Below are positions 40,002 to 48,821 of a DNA stretch of 64,000 nt, in pieces. Each line of letters begins with the position of its first letter. Position 1 is the first letter of the stretch. Under the pieces are notes generated by a model. That model was not told where the DNA came from, searched no databases, and saw nothing but the letters and a program-made list of their open reading frames with translations. The stretch comes from Gallionella sp. (GTDB lineage: Bacteria > Pseudomonadota > Gammaproteobacteria > Burkholderiales > Gallionellaceae): contig JAQTUP010000002.1 in assembly GCA_028707275.1 (NCBI GenBank), positions 309,198 through 373,197 of the forward strand. Reading direction: 5' to 3'. Position numbers and translations under genes: made by a program.

Positions 40002-41742
40002 ACCGACATACGCCGAGTTGAAAGAACGCCTCGAAAGGGCGGAGGGCATGCTGCGCACATTGGAACACGGGGAGGCCGATGCCGTTATGAGCAGAGACGG
40101 CCCCGGTTTGGTGCGTTCAAAGGCCGCGATTTCAATGGAACAGATATTGATGGCAGAGTTGCGCGAGAGCAAGGAGCGTTATCACACACTGTTCAACTCA
40201 ATTGATGAAGGCTTTTGCCTTATCGAGATGATTTATGACGAGCACGAAAACCCGATAGACTGGCGCTTCCTGGAAACGAATCCTGCTTTCGAGAAACAGA
40301 CCGGATTACGCGATGGTGTGGGAAAACGGATGCGCGAACTGGCCCCGGATCATGAAGCGCATTGGTTTGAAACTTATGGCGAAGTTGCTCGGACTGGCGA
40401 ACCGATCCGGTTTCAAAACGAGGCCAAAGAGTTGGGTGGCCGGTGGTTCGATCTCTACGCCTTCCGGATCGGCGAATCCGGCAGCTACAAAGTTGCCGTC
40501 CTTTTCAGGGATATCACCGATTTCAAAAACCTTGAACAGGCACAATTGGACAGGAATATCGAGATGGAAACCGCCACGGCAGTGGCAGAAAAAGCCAATC
40601 TCGCCAAATCAGATTTCCTTTCCAGCATGAGTCACGAACTGCGCACGCCCCTGAATGCCATCCTCGGTTTCGCCCAGTTGCTGGAAGCTGGCACGCCGTC
40701 GCCAACAGCCATCCAGATGATAAGACTAAATCAGATATCCCAAGGTGGATGGTATCTGCTGAGGCTGATCAATGAGATTCTCGACCTTGCCTTGATCGAG
40801 TCGGGCAAGTCGGCGATGTCGCTGGAGCCGGTATCACTGTCCAAGGTCTTGCTCGAATGCCAGGCTATGTTCGTACCGCAGGCAGCAAAAAACAGCATTC
40901 ATCTTCACTTTCACATGTTCGACAACGCCTGGTTTGTCCATGCCGATCAAACCAAGTTAAAGCAGGTTTTAACCAACCTGCTTTCCAACGCGATCAAATA
41001 CAACAGCATAAATGGAACAGTCGAGGTGAAGTGTTCCGAGAATACTCCGGGACGTCTGCGCATCAGCGTTAAAGATAGCGGAGATGGGCTGTCTGCAGAA
41101 AAACTGGCGCAATTGTTCCAGCCGTTCAACCGTCTAGGACAAGAGGTCGGGGTCAAGGAAGGAACCGGCATCGGTTTGACGGTGAGCAAGAAATTGGTTG
41201 AAATGATGGGCGGCACTATCGGCGTGGAAAGCCGCGTCGGAGTGGGCAGCGAATTCTGGATCGAACTGGAGCGGGACATTGCGTCACAGCCTGCTGCGAC
41301 AATCAGACCACCCGGGGAATTTGTTTCTCAACCCACGGGGAATGCGTCACGCTACACCCTGCTGTATGTAGAAGACAATTCGGCCAACCTGATGCTGGTC
41401 GAGCAAATAATTGAGGATCGTCCCCATATACGCATGATAAGCGCACGCGATGGAGCTCGTGGCGTCGCACTGGCGCAAGAGCAACTACCGGATATTATTC
41501 TGATGGACATCAATCTGCCGGTCCTCAGCGGGATAGAAGCGATGACTCTCCTGCGTAGAGACCCGGCAACGAAACATATTCCCATTATCGCTCTCAGCGC
41601 TAATGCGATGACGCGTGACATCGAGCGGGGGGTGGAGGCAGGATTCTTCCGCTATCTCACCAAGCCCATCAAAATCAATGAATTTACGGAAGCACTGGAT
41701 GCGGCGATGGCATCGGTGGGAAATCAGCAAACGTCACTGTAA
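39994..41742 (+). CDS. Hybrid histidine kinase (PAS-HisKA-HATPase-REC) coupled to kaiCB
   Basis: 582 aa from ATG 39994, overlapping the kaiB stop. An N-terminal helix is followed by a PAS domain (about 60-185; YHTLFNSIDEGFCLIEMI). The kinase core has FLSSMSHELRTPLNAILGFAQLL, DSGDGLS and GTGIGLTVSKKLVEMMGG. The C-terminal receiver has VEDNSANLML, IILMDINLPVLSG and KP. It has no membrane span. Unlike cyanobacterial SasA it lacks an N-terminal KaiB-like domain, so how it would sense KaiC is unclear. No DNA-binding regulator follows; the signal may pass to other relay proteins. Confidence 0.9.
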   Translation: MTEPTYAELKERLERAEGMLRTLEHGEADAVMSRDGPGLVRSKAAISMEQILMAELRESKERYHTLFNSIDEGFCLIEMIYDEHENPIDWRFLETNPAFEKQTGLRDGVGKRMRELAPDHEAHWFETYGEVARTGEPIRFQNEAKELGGRWFDLYAFRIGESGSYKVAVLFRDITDFKNLEQAQLDRNIEMETATAVAEKANLAKSDFLSSMSHELRTPLNAILGFAQLLEAGTPSPTAIQMIRLNQISQGGWYLLRLINEILDLALIESGKSAMSLEPVSLSKVLLECQAMFVPQAAKNSIHLHFHMFDNAWFVHADQTKLKQVLTNLLSNAIKYNSINGTVEVKCSENTPGRLRISVKDSGDGLSAEKLAQLFQPFNRLGQEVGVKEGTGIGLTVSKKLVEMMGGTIGVESRVGVGSEFWIELERDIASQPAATIRPPGEFVSQPTGNASRYTLLYVEDNSANLMLVEQIIEDRPHIRMISARDGARGVALAQEQLPDIILMDINLPVLSGIEAMTLLRRDPATKHIPIIALSANAMTRDIERGVEAGFFRYLTKPIKINEFTEALDAAMASVGNQQTSL

Positions 41743-41780
41743 ATTCTGTAATTGTTGAACTCCTGAGTTACAAAAAATTG

Positions 41781-41964
41781 CCTGATTAGCCACAAAGTTC
41801 AGCTGGCTATAGATTAACGACTTACTCCCCTCGCCCACTTGTGGGAGAGGGGCTGGGGGAGAGGGAGGTTACTGGGGGAATAAGCTTTATTCAACGGTTT
41901 CCCCTCTCCCTAACCCTCTCCCACAAGTGGGCGAGGGGATAGCTGAACTTTGTAGCTAATCAGG
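41781..41964. repeat. Large palindromic repeat element (184 bp)
   Basis: The outer 24-bp arms (41781-41804 and 41941-41964) are inverse complements with one mismatch. Inner arms (CCCCTCGCCCACTTGTGGGA near 41827 and the inverse at 41918-41937) form a second long stem. It lies just after the kai-linked kinase gene and contains no frame. Inner arms belong to the CCCTCTCCC/GGGAGAGGG palindrome family of this window. The 235 bp after it show no gene. Confidence 0.75.
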
Positions 41965-42199
41965 AAAAATTGAGCTACGGTTCAATATCGTTTGGAAAAT
42001 TCAGGGCATCAATATCCGATGTTCCAAAGCCGCCCAACACCAGAGGCCGGTTATTGGCCGACTGTTACCTGACAGGCATTCTACTTGCCAACGGCCGCTA
42101 TTGGGCAGTGTAAACGATCTGATTAATATATCCAGCATCTGAATAAAGACCGTCCGATGACGGCTATCACTATCCTCACGCGGAGACGCGGAGAACATC

Positions 42200-42250
42200 G
42201 TAGTGCGATCAGTCAGCCGTGCAATCAACTTCGCCGGTAGCCGCCCGGTT
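42200..42250. repeat. Dispersed repeat A, copy 1
   Basis: Contains CAGTCAGCCGTGCAATCAAC and TTCGCCGG, ending at the ribE stop codon. Related copies at 45937-45993 and 55996-56060 share GATGTTAC, GCGTC/CAGTCG, CAACTTCGCCGGGG. Confidence 0.55.
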
Positions 42251-42854
42251 ACAGGGCCAGTTCGCTGTCGGCGTGCATCATGCGCTCGACATAGCGGGCG
42301 ATCAGGTCGATTTCCAGATTGACGTTGGAACCTGCCTTTAATTCATGAAGGGTGGTCGCGGCCAGCGTGTGCGGGATCAGGTTGATGTCAAACTCCGCAC
42401 CCGCGACACGGTTCACCGTCAGGCTGACACCATTGACCGTGACCGAGCCTTTAAACGCAATAAATTTGGCCAGCTGATAAGGCGCCTGTACCACCAGACG
42501 CCAGCTCTCCCCCAGATCATCGAACGAAAGCACTTCGCCCACGCCATCGACGTGACCACTGACCAGATGCCCGCCCAGACGGTCTGACAGACGCAGAGCT
42601 TTTTCCAGATTGACGTGATTTCCCTGATACTCCAGGCCGACCGTGCAATTTAATGTCTCGCGCGAGACATCGACGGTAAATTCGCTGCCGTCAATTTTCA
42701 CGACCGTCAGACACACCCCGTTCACCGCGATGCTGTCGCCCAACTGCACATCATCCAGCCCCAGCGCACCCGTCTTGACCGACAGACGCAAGCCGCCTTC
42801 GCGGTCTTCCGCTCTGGTGATAACGCCCACATCGGCAATAATTCCACTAAACAT
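42249..42854 (-). CDS. ribE: Riboflavin synthase alpha subunit
   Basis: 201 aa from ATG 42854. Two homologous lumazine-binding halves: MFSGIIADVGVI...NGVCLTVV and the repeat GHLVSGHVDGVGEVLS...VNGVSLTVN. It dismutates two lumazines to riboflavin. It lies 48 bp downstream of ribD; no FMN riboswitch is visible in that gap. The stop codon abuts a dispersed repeat. Confidence 0.96.
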   Translation of the reverse strand: MFSGIIADVGVITRAEDREGGLRLSVKTGALGLDDVQLGDSIAVNGVCLTVVKIDGSEFTVDVSRETLNCTVGLEYQGNHVNLEKALRLSDRLGGHLVSGHVDGVGEVLSFDDLGESWRLVVQAPYQLAKFIAFKGSVTVNGVSLTVNRVAGAEFDINLIPHTLAATTLHELKAGSNVNLEIDLIARYVERMMHADSELAL

Positions 42855-42902
42855 ATTTATCCTGACACTCAAAAGAACGACTAAAAACGCACCTTCCCTT
42901 TT

Positions 42903-44027
42903 TTACCCCCACCCTACCCCTCCCCCTGCAATGGGGAGGGAATGTTTTACCGACACCAATATGCGCAAGTCACGCCCGATCTGGCGCACATCCTGCCACA
43001 CCAGATCGACGCGCTGATCGAGGCGGGTCAGCTCGCCCAGGCTCGCCATGCCTCGCGCCATATCGCCCAGTAATTGCGGCGCGATATACAGCAGCAATTC
43101 ATCCACCAGAGCGGCACGCAACAGGGCGCCATTGAGAGTGGCACCCGCTTCGACCAGGATTTCATTGCAACCTTGCTGCGCCAGATCGCGCAACATGGCG
43201 GGCAGATCAACCCGTCCGTTGATGTCCGGCAAGACCACGACCGCTGCTCCTGCCTCCTGCAAACGGCTGATTTTCGACTCGTCAGAGCAGGCCGTATAAA
43301 TCCTTGTCGCGCCGCCCTGCAAGATGCGCGCGGTAAGCGGCATGCGCAACTGACTGTCCAGCACCACCCGCAACGGCTGCCGGTCACAGTGAATCTCGCG
43401 CACATTCAATTGCGCGTCGTCAGCCAGTATCGTATTGATGCCGGTCAATACCGCACAGGAACGCGCCCGCCAGTGTTGCACATCCAGCCTCGCATCAGCA
43501 CCGGTGATCCACTGGCTTACGCCATTGGACAAAGCGGTGCGTCCGTCCAGACTCATGCCGGTTTTACATCTGACATAAGGCAATCCGTATGTCATCCGCA
43601 GGACAAATCCGGCATTCAACTCGCGCGCCGCCGCCTCCATCAAACCGCATTCAACCGCGATACCGGCCTCTCGCAGACGTGCAATCCCCCGCCCTGCAAC
43701 AAAAGGATTCGGGTCCTGCATCGCGACCACCACGCGTACCACACCGGATGCTATCAGCGCATCGGCACAGGGCGGCGTGCGGCCATGATGACTGCAAGGC
43801 TCCAGCGTGACATAAGCCGTCGCGCCCCGTGCGTTAGCGCCCGCCTCCCGCAAGGCATGAACTTCGGCGTGCGGCTCGCCCGCCCGATAATGCCAGCCGC
43901 TGCCCGCCATTTTTTGATCCTGCACCAGCACACAACCGACACGCGGATTCGGGCTGGTGCTGCAAAGCCCGAGCTTAGCCAGCCTTAACGCCTCGGCCAT
44001 CCAGCGGCTGTCTTCTGCGCTGTACAT
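42903..44027 (-). CDS. ribD: Bifunctional riboflavin deaminase/reductase RibD
   Basis: 374 aa. N-terminal deaminase with HAEVHAL and the zinc motif EPCSHHGRTPPC, then the C-terminal NADPH reductase with KTGMSLDGRTAL and EILVEAGATLNGALL. The last residues (about SLPIAGGGVGWG) are encoded by a C/G-rich intergenic palindrome, so the native C-terminus has been replaced or extended by repeat DNA. Start overlaps the nrdR stop by 1 bp (ATGA), consistent with the nrdR-ribD-ribE unit. Confidence 0.95.
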   Translation of the reverse strand: MYSAEDSRWMAEALRLAKLGLCSTSPNPRVGCVLVQDQKMAGSGWHYRAGEPHAEVHALREAGANARGATAYVTLEPCSHHGRTPPCADALIASGVVRVVVAMQDPNPFVAGRGIARLREAGIAVECGLMEAAARELNAGFVLRMTYGLPYVRCKTGMSLDGRTALSNGVSQWITGADARLDVQHWRARSCAVLTGINTILADDAQLNVREIHCDRQPLRVVLDSQLRMPLTARILQGGATRIYTACSDESKISRLQEAGAAVVVLPDINGRVDLPAMLRDLAQQGCNEILVEAGATLNGALLRAALVDELLLYIAPQLLGDMARGMASLGELTRLDQRVDLVWQDVRQIGRDLRILVSVKHSLPIAGGGVGWG

Positions 44028-44506
44028 CAGCTAACAAGATCGGCTGGGGGTTCAGGCGCCGTGTTCACCGCCTTGACCGCATCGGCAAAATCGTCCACAT
44101 CCTGAAAACTCCTGTAAACCGAGGCAAAACGGATATAGGCTACCTTGTCGAGCTTCAACAATTCCTGCATCACCATCTCGCCTACCTGCCGCGAACCGAT
44201 TTCCCGCTCGCCCAGCGCATACAGCTGCTGAGTGACCGTATCAATCGCCGCATCCACGGATTCGGTGGAGACAGGTCGCTTGTGCAAGGCGCGCTTGAAA
44301 CTGGTGCGCAGTTTTTCAGTATCGAATTCGCTGCGCATGCCGTTTTGCTTGACCACTTGCGGCATGCGCAACTCCACCGTCTCATAGGTGGTAAAGCGCT
44401 TGTCGCAGGACACGCAGCGACGCCGGCGACGTATGCTGTCGCCCGCCTCGCTCTCGCGCGTATCCACCACCTGGGTGTCGTGACCTTTACAGAACGGGCA
44501 TTTCAT
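44027..44506 (-). CDS. nrdR: Transcriptional repressor NrdR
   Basis: 159 aa. Zinc ribbon [18 protein letters not shown]...[16 protein letters not shown] followed by the ATP-cone domain ([15 protein letters not shown]...). It represses ribonucleotide reductase genes in response to ATP/dATP. The 5' side is unusual: five GTGGAAA-type heptamers end 6 bp upstream of the start codon, and no Shine-Dalgarno is seen (upstream reads CCACTCGTTT). It lies between glyA and ribD in the standard beta/gammaproteobacterial order. Confidence 0.96.
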   Translation of the reverse strand: MKCPFCKGHDTQVVDTRESEAGDSIRRRRRCVSCDKRFTTYETVELRMPQVVKQNGMRSEFDTEKLRTSFKRALHKRPVSTESVDAAIDTVTQQLYALGEREIGSRQVGEMVMQELLKLDKVAYIRFASVYRSFQDVDDFADAVKAVNTAPEPPADLVS

Positions 44507-44512
44507 AAACGA

Positions 44513-44547
44513 GTGGAAAGTGGAAAGTGGGAAGTGGAAAGTGGAAA
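44513..44547. repeat. 7-bp tandem repeat (GTGGAAA)5 at the nrdR start
   Basis: Units GTGGAAA, GTGGAAA, GTGGGAA, GTGGAAA, GTGGAAA, ending 6 bp from the nrdR start codon. The unit is the reverse complement of the TTTCCAC array between queA and tgt. Confidence 0.92.
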
Positions 44548-44589
44548 GTCACCCTCCCACTGACCACTCCCTACTCACCACTATCAGCT

Positions 44590-45837
44590 TTAAGCTCCGT
44601 AGACCGGGAACATCGCTGTCAGCTTTTTGACTTCAGCCACTACGCGCGCGGTTACCGCCTCGTCGTTCGGAGCGTCCAGCACGTCAGCGATCAGATTTGC
44701 CAGCAGTTCAGCTTCCAACTCTTTGAAGCCGCGCGTGGTCATTGCCGGGCTGCCGATACGAATGCCGCTCGTTACGAACGGTTTTTGCGGGTCATTCGGG
44801 ATAGCGTTCTTGTTGACGGTGATGTGCGCGCGCCCCAGTGCCGCTTCGGCATCCTTGCCGGTCAGGTGCTTGGCTTGCAGATCGACGAGGAATACGTGGC
44901 TGTCGGTGCGACCGGACACGATGCGCAAGCCGCGCTCCTTCAACACGCGCGTCATCACGCGCGCATTTTCAACGACCTGACGCTGATACACCTTGAACTC
45001 AGGACTTGCCGCTTCCTTGAAGGCGACCGCCTTGGCCGCAATCACATGCATCAGCGGACCGCCCTGCAAAGCCGGGAAAATCGCAGAGTTCAGCGCCTTC
45101 TCGTGCTCGGCCTTTGCCAGAATCAGGCCGCCGCGCGGGCCGCGCAAGGTCTTATGGGTGGTGGTGGTGACGAAATCGGCAATACCGACTGGTGAAGGAT
45201 AGACGCCTGCCGCGATCAGGCCGGCATAGTGTGCCATGTCGACAAACAGATAAGCGCCCACGCTGTCGGCGATCTCGCGAAAACGCTTCCAGTCGATCAC
45301 CAGCGCATAGGCTGACGCGCCCGCCACGATCATCTTCGGCTTGTGTTCAGTCGCTAACGCCTGCACCTGATCGTAGTCGATTTCTTCCTTGTCATTGAGG
45401 CCGTACTGAATGGCGTTATACAGCTTGCCGCTGATATTGACCGATGCGCCGTGGGTCAGATGACCGCCATGCGCCAGCGACATGCCCAAAATGGTGTCGC
45501 CCGGTTTCAACACGGAAACATACACGGCCTGATTGGCCTGTGAGCCGGAATGCGGCTGCACATTGGCATATTCAGCGCCGAACAGAGCCTTCGCACGGTC
45601 GATCGCCAGTTGTTCGGCCACGTCCACATACTCGCAACCGCCGTAGTAGCGCTTGCCAGGATAACCTTCGGCATACTTGTTGGTAAGCTTGGTGCCCTGC
45701 GCTTCCATCACCGCGCAGCTGGTGTAGTTTTCCGAGGCGATCAGCTCGATGTGATCTTCCTGGCGCTGGTTTTCATTCTGGATCGCGGCCCACAATTCCG
45801 GGTCGGTGACGGCAATGGTATTTTTGCTTGAGAACAT
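44590..45837 (-). CDS. glyA: Serine hydroxymethyltransferase
   Basis: 415 aa. It interconverts serine and glycine with tetrahydrofolate, a main source of one-carbon units. The N-terminus has [39 protein letters not shown] is represented by [10 protein letters not shown], and the PLP lysine by [14 protein letters not shown]. Length is standard. It is upstream of nrdR with an 83-bp gap occupied mainly by the heptamer array and related CACTCCC sequence. Confidence 0.97.
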   Translation of the reverse strand: MFSSKNTIAVTDPELWAAIQNENQRQEDHIELIASENYTSCAVMEAQGTKLTNKYAEGYPGKRYYGGCEYVDVAEQLAIDRAKALFGAEYANVQPHSGSQANQAVYVSVLKPGDTILGMSLAHGGHLTHGASVNISGKLYNAIQYGLNDKEEIDYDQVQALATEHKPKMIVAGASAYALVIDWKRFREIADSVGAYLFVDMAHYAGLIAAGVYPSPVGIADFVTTTTHKTLRGPRGGLILAKAEHEKALNSAIFPALQGGPLMHVIAAKAVAFKEAASPEFKVYQRQVVENARVMTRVLKERGLRIVSGRTDSHVFLVDLQAKHLTGKDAEAALGRAHITVNKNAIPNDPQKPFVTSGIRIGSPAMTTRGFKELEAELLANLIADVLDAPNDEAVTARVVAEVKKLTAMFPVYGA

Positions 45838-46390
45838 GAGAATTCCTGACTGAAAATTTTAAGGTCGCGAATTCTACCATGCACAGGACAATTTTCACTC
45901 AGGGAGTCGCCCGGCTACAATGACTTTTCTTACCACCTGATGTTACGCAGTCGCACCAGTTGTGTGGATCAATCAACTTCGCCGGGGCCGCCATTGCTTA
46001 TCCTGCCTGCAACTGACAGGGGATTAAGGGCGCCTCAAGGTGACTTCTCAAAATAACTCATCAACCCTGATTTTTCGACAATCACCGAATATCCGCTCTC
46101 CCTCTGTGGGGTACCGAAGTCTACGCGCTTTATGGTTTGCATGTTCAGATAATCGACGGGGTTGAGCAGGACAAAGCGAGTGCAACCGTTATGGGGTAAA
46201 CACGTTGAAATATATGAGTTTCTACCCGCACCCTGCCCCTCCCCTTGCAAGGGGAAGGGGATATTGATAAGCTGGGTTCAACAGCTAACGATGACAAAGC
46301 TCACAGAGCATTTTTAAGCAAGGGGCTGTCTTCAACAGTTAACTGTGAGATGGCCTTTTCCAATGGGGTCTCACCTGAGCCGGAGTATTG
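45838..46390. repeat. Repeat-rich intergenic region (repeat A copy 2 and a C/G palindrome)
   Basis: 45937-45993 is a copy of dispersed repeat A (GATGTTACGCAGTCGCACCA...CAATCAACTTCGCCGGGG). 46236-46260 is a CCCCTCCCCTTGC / AAGGGGAAGGGG palindrome. A 71-codon minus frame at 46035-46250 is not convincing as a gene. The rest must include the promoters for glyA (minus) and the 46391 operon (plus). Confidence 0.6.
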
Positions 46391-46735
46391 ATGATGCCTG
46401 ACGACAATTTACCCTCCCCTGCCAAATTTTCGCTTGCAGGCTCATTTTTTTTCTGGATATTCTGGCTATCAGGCGCCGCGCTGTGCCTGTTGTTCGGCAT
46501 ATTTCTTTTCATCACGGCGACAGGCGCCTCTGTCGTGGCCGTATGGAATCTGCTGATCGTATTGGCGCAATGTCTCCTGCTCACAAAATCAGCCCATTAT
46601 TTCCATACCCGTGAAAAACCCGTGTCTGAACTCATGTTATGGGCGGCCTTCGCAGGAATAGCCATGCCGCTGATCGCATTTGGCGGCTGCGCTGTCATAA
46701 ACGACATGGGCAACGGAGTGCGTTTCGCGGGATGA
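46391..46735 (+). CDS. Small membrane protein of unknown function
   Basis: 114 aa from ATG 46391 (GGAG at 46382-46385; ATG 46394 is an alternative). Three to four hydrophobic segments, for example FFFWIFWLSGAALCLLFGIFLF and LMLWAAFAGIAMPLIAFGG. Family not recognised. Its stop overlaps the start of the Lgt-like gene (GATGA), so the two are translationally coupled. Probably a subunit or helper of the Lgt-like/radical SAM pair. Confidence 0.75.
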   Translation: MMPDDNLPSPAKFSLAGSFFFWIFWLSGAALCLLFGIFLFITATGASVVAVWNLLIVLAQCLLLTKSAHYFHTREKPVSELMLWAAFAGIAMPLIAFGGCAVINDMGNGVRFAG

Positions 46736-47433
46736 CCATCCACTTCCTGTTTGACCTGCTGGCCATGACGGCCAGCGTCATGGTGAGCATGTGGTTTCGA
46801 CGCCGCTATCAGCTATCGCATCCGGCGGGAATCACTCAGCCCGCAAAATATCACTATTACCTTATCGCGTTGCTGCTGGGTCTGGCGGCGGGCAGCACGC
46901 TGTTCGGCACCTTGAATCTGCACCTCTCGGGCCAGCATGGCCTGGCCAAAAGCATGACAGGCGGCATAGTTGGGGCGATTTTTGCAGCCGAGCTCTATAA
47001 GTATTTTTCAGGCATTCGCCAGTCGACGGGGCTATATTTCATGCCCGGCCTGATTGTGCTGATCGCAGTGGGACGAATAGGTTGTTTTTATGCCGGTTTG
47101 CCCGATTACACCTATGGCGTAAAAACGGCCCTGCCGTGGGGCGTTGACTTTGGCGACGGAATCTACCGGCACCCCGTACAGCTGTATGAGTCACTTGCCA
47201 TGCTGCTGTTTCTCATCTTTTTCCTGAAGAGCCACGCCCAAAATCCAACGTTCTGGCAACAACGGGGCTTCTATCTGTTCGTGCTGGTCTACGCGACACA
47301 GCGATTCTGCTGGGAGTTTATCAAGCCGTACACCCCGGTTTATAGCCAGCTGAATTTATTCCATCTGCTGAGTCTTTGCCTGATAGCCTATGCACTCATC
47401 ATGCTCAAACGGAGTCCTGCCCATGCCGCCTAA
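46732..47433 (+). CDS. Lgt-like prolipoprotein diacylglyceryl transferase family protein
   Basis: 233 aa from ATG 46732. About six to seven membrane helices. The segment VGRIGCFYAGLPDYTYGVKT...YRHPVQLYESLAMLLFLIFF matches the Lgt core (GRxGNF...HPxQLYE). It is shorter than true Lgt (about 260-290 aa), and the family asparagine in GRxGNF is cysteine here. So it is probably a specialised paralogue that acts on phosphatidylglycerol or another lipid, not the housekeeping enzyme. It overlaps both neighbours, by 4 and 11 bp. Confidence 0.8.
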   Translation: MTIHFLFDLLAMTASVMVSMWFRRRYQLSHPAGITQPAKYHYYLIALLLGLAAGSTLFGTLNLHLSGQHGLAKSMTGGIVGAIFAAELYKYFSGIRQSTGLYFMPGLIVLIAVGRIGCFYAGLPDYTYGVKTALPWGVDFGDGIYRHPVQLYESLAMLLFLIFFLKSHAQNPTFWQQRGFYLFVLVYATQRFCWEFIKPYTPVYSQLNLFHLLSLCLIAYALIMLKRSPAHAA

Positions 47434-48811
47434 AACCCGACCATACATTTTTTACGGACTCACGCAATCCTTGTGTGAGCAATGCCTGACGGTAGTTCCG
47501 GCAAAGATTATTTTCCAGAACGACAATGTCTACTACCAGAAGCGCTGCCTCGAACACGGCCTGCAAAAGACGCTGGTATCCACCGATATCGACTATTTCA
47601 AACGCTGCCGGGAATACCTCAAACCCGGCGACATGCCCGAACGGTTTCAGACAAAAATCAGCCAGGGCTGCCCGCATGACTGCGGCCTGTGTCCCGACCA
47701 TGAACAGCATTCCTGCCTCGCGCTGTTTGAAATCATCGACGAATGCAACATGCATTGTCCGGTGTGTTTCGCGAATTCCGCCCCCGGTCAGGGTAATCCG
47801 CGCAGCATGGAAGACATCGAAATAATGCTGCAAACGCTGTTAGCCAGCGAGCAGTCCCCCGATCTGGTACAGATATCCGGCGGGGAGCCTACCTTGCACC
47901 CGAAACTGATGGAGATTTTACGCCGCCTCAAGGCCAGCCCGATTCGCCATTTGATGCTCAATACCAACGGCATACGCCTCGACCCTGTACTGACAGAAGA
48001 ACTTGCCACTCTCAAGCCCGGCTTCGAGGTTTACCTGCAATTTGACTCGTTGAAGGCGGCGGCGCTGAAAAACATCAGGGGGCAGGACATGCGCGCCATC
48101 CGCCAGCGCGCACTGGAACAACTCGAAAAACACAACATTTCCACCACCTTAGTCTGCGTGATACGAAAAGGGGTCAACGACGACGAAATCGGCGAGATCA
48201 TCCGCTTTGCGCAACAATGGCGTTGTGTGCGCGGCATCACTTTTCAGCCCGTACAGGATGCCGGGCGCAACGAGGGAGATACACCGGAAAACCGTATCAC
48301 CTTGAGTGAAATTCGCACGCGGATTGTGAACGCAGACAACCCATTCACCGACCGCGACATGATTCCACTGCCCTGCCACCCCGAAAATATCTCGATAGGC
48401 TATGGCCTCAAGCTTGCCGGAAAAATCACGCCCGTCACCGGCCTGTTGCCGCTCGACGCATGGCTAAAGGGCGCCGAAAACACCATCAGCTTCGAGAAAA
48501 GCGCGCTGCTCAAGCGCGCATTTCTCAAGTTGTTTTCTCTGGATGCGTGCAGCGAACAAACCACAGAACATCTGCAAACCATGTTGTGCTGCCTGCCACG
48601 TGTCAGCAGCGAGGATTTGAGCTACGAGAACGTGTTCCGCATCGTCATCATGGGTTTTATGGACAAATACGATTTCGACCTGGGCTCGGTAAAGCGTTCA
48701 TGCACCCATTTTGTGGAACCGGACGGCAAGATTTACCCCTTTGACACCTGGAATCTGTTTTACCGGCAAAAGGTGAGAAAAACCCGCCTGCTCGGCGCGA
48801 ACGGTGACTGA
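47423..48811 (+). CDS. Radical SAM enzyme of the Tes-like (MJ0619-like) family
   Basis: 462 aa from ATG 47423 with GGAG 8 bp before. The N-terminal domain has CEQCLTVVPAKIIFQNDNVYYQKRCLEHG, a C-x2-C...C-x2-HG pattern typical of this family. The radical SAM cluster motif is CNMHCPVC, with an extra SQGCPHDCGLCPDH cysteine group before it and SGGEPTLHP after it. The C-terminal region has further cysteines. Archaeal relatives include tetraether synthase, which joins lipid chains; bacterial homologues are poorly known. With the Lgt-like gene upstream (11-bp overlap), a role in lipid or lipoprotein modification is inferred. Confidence 0.82.
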   Translation: MPPKTRPYIFYGLTQSLCEQCLTVVPAKIIFQNDNVYYQKRCLEHGLQKTLVSTDIDYFKRCREYLKPGDMPERFQTKISQGCPHDCGLCPDHEQHSCLALFEIIDECNMHCPVCFANSAPGQGNPRSMEDIEIMLQTLLASEQSPDLVQISGGEPTLHPKLMEILRRLKASPIRHLMLNTNGIRLDPVLTEELATLKPGFEVYLQFDSLKAAALKNIRGQDMRAIRQRALEQLEKHNISTTLVCVIRKGVNDDEIGEIIRFAQQWRCVRGITFQPVQDAGRNEGDTPENRITLSEIRTRIVNADNPFTDRDMIPLPCHPENISIGYGLKLAGKITPVTGLLPLDAWLKGAENTISFEKSALLKRAFLKLFSLDACSEQTTEHLQTMLCCLPRVSSEDLSYENVFRIVIMGFMDKYDFDLGSVKRSCTHFVEPDGKIYPFDTWNLFYRQKVRKTRLLGANGD

Positions 48812-48821
48812 TGGACAGCGA

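Noticed and set aside
42855..42902. FMN riboswitch before ribE
   Set aside because: The gap is only 48 bp and contains none of the conserved RFN-element sequence; ribE is probably read from the nrdR-ribD transcript.
46035..46250. 71-codon minus-strand frame
   Set aside because: It runs through a C/G palindrome, lacks a clear ribosome binding site and resembles no family; possibly decayed sequence.
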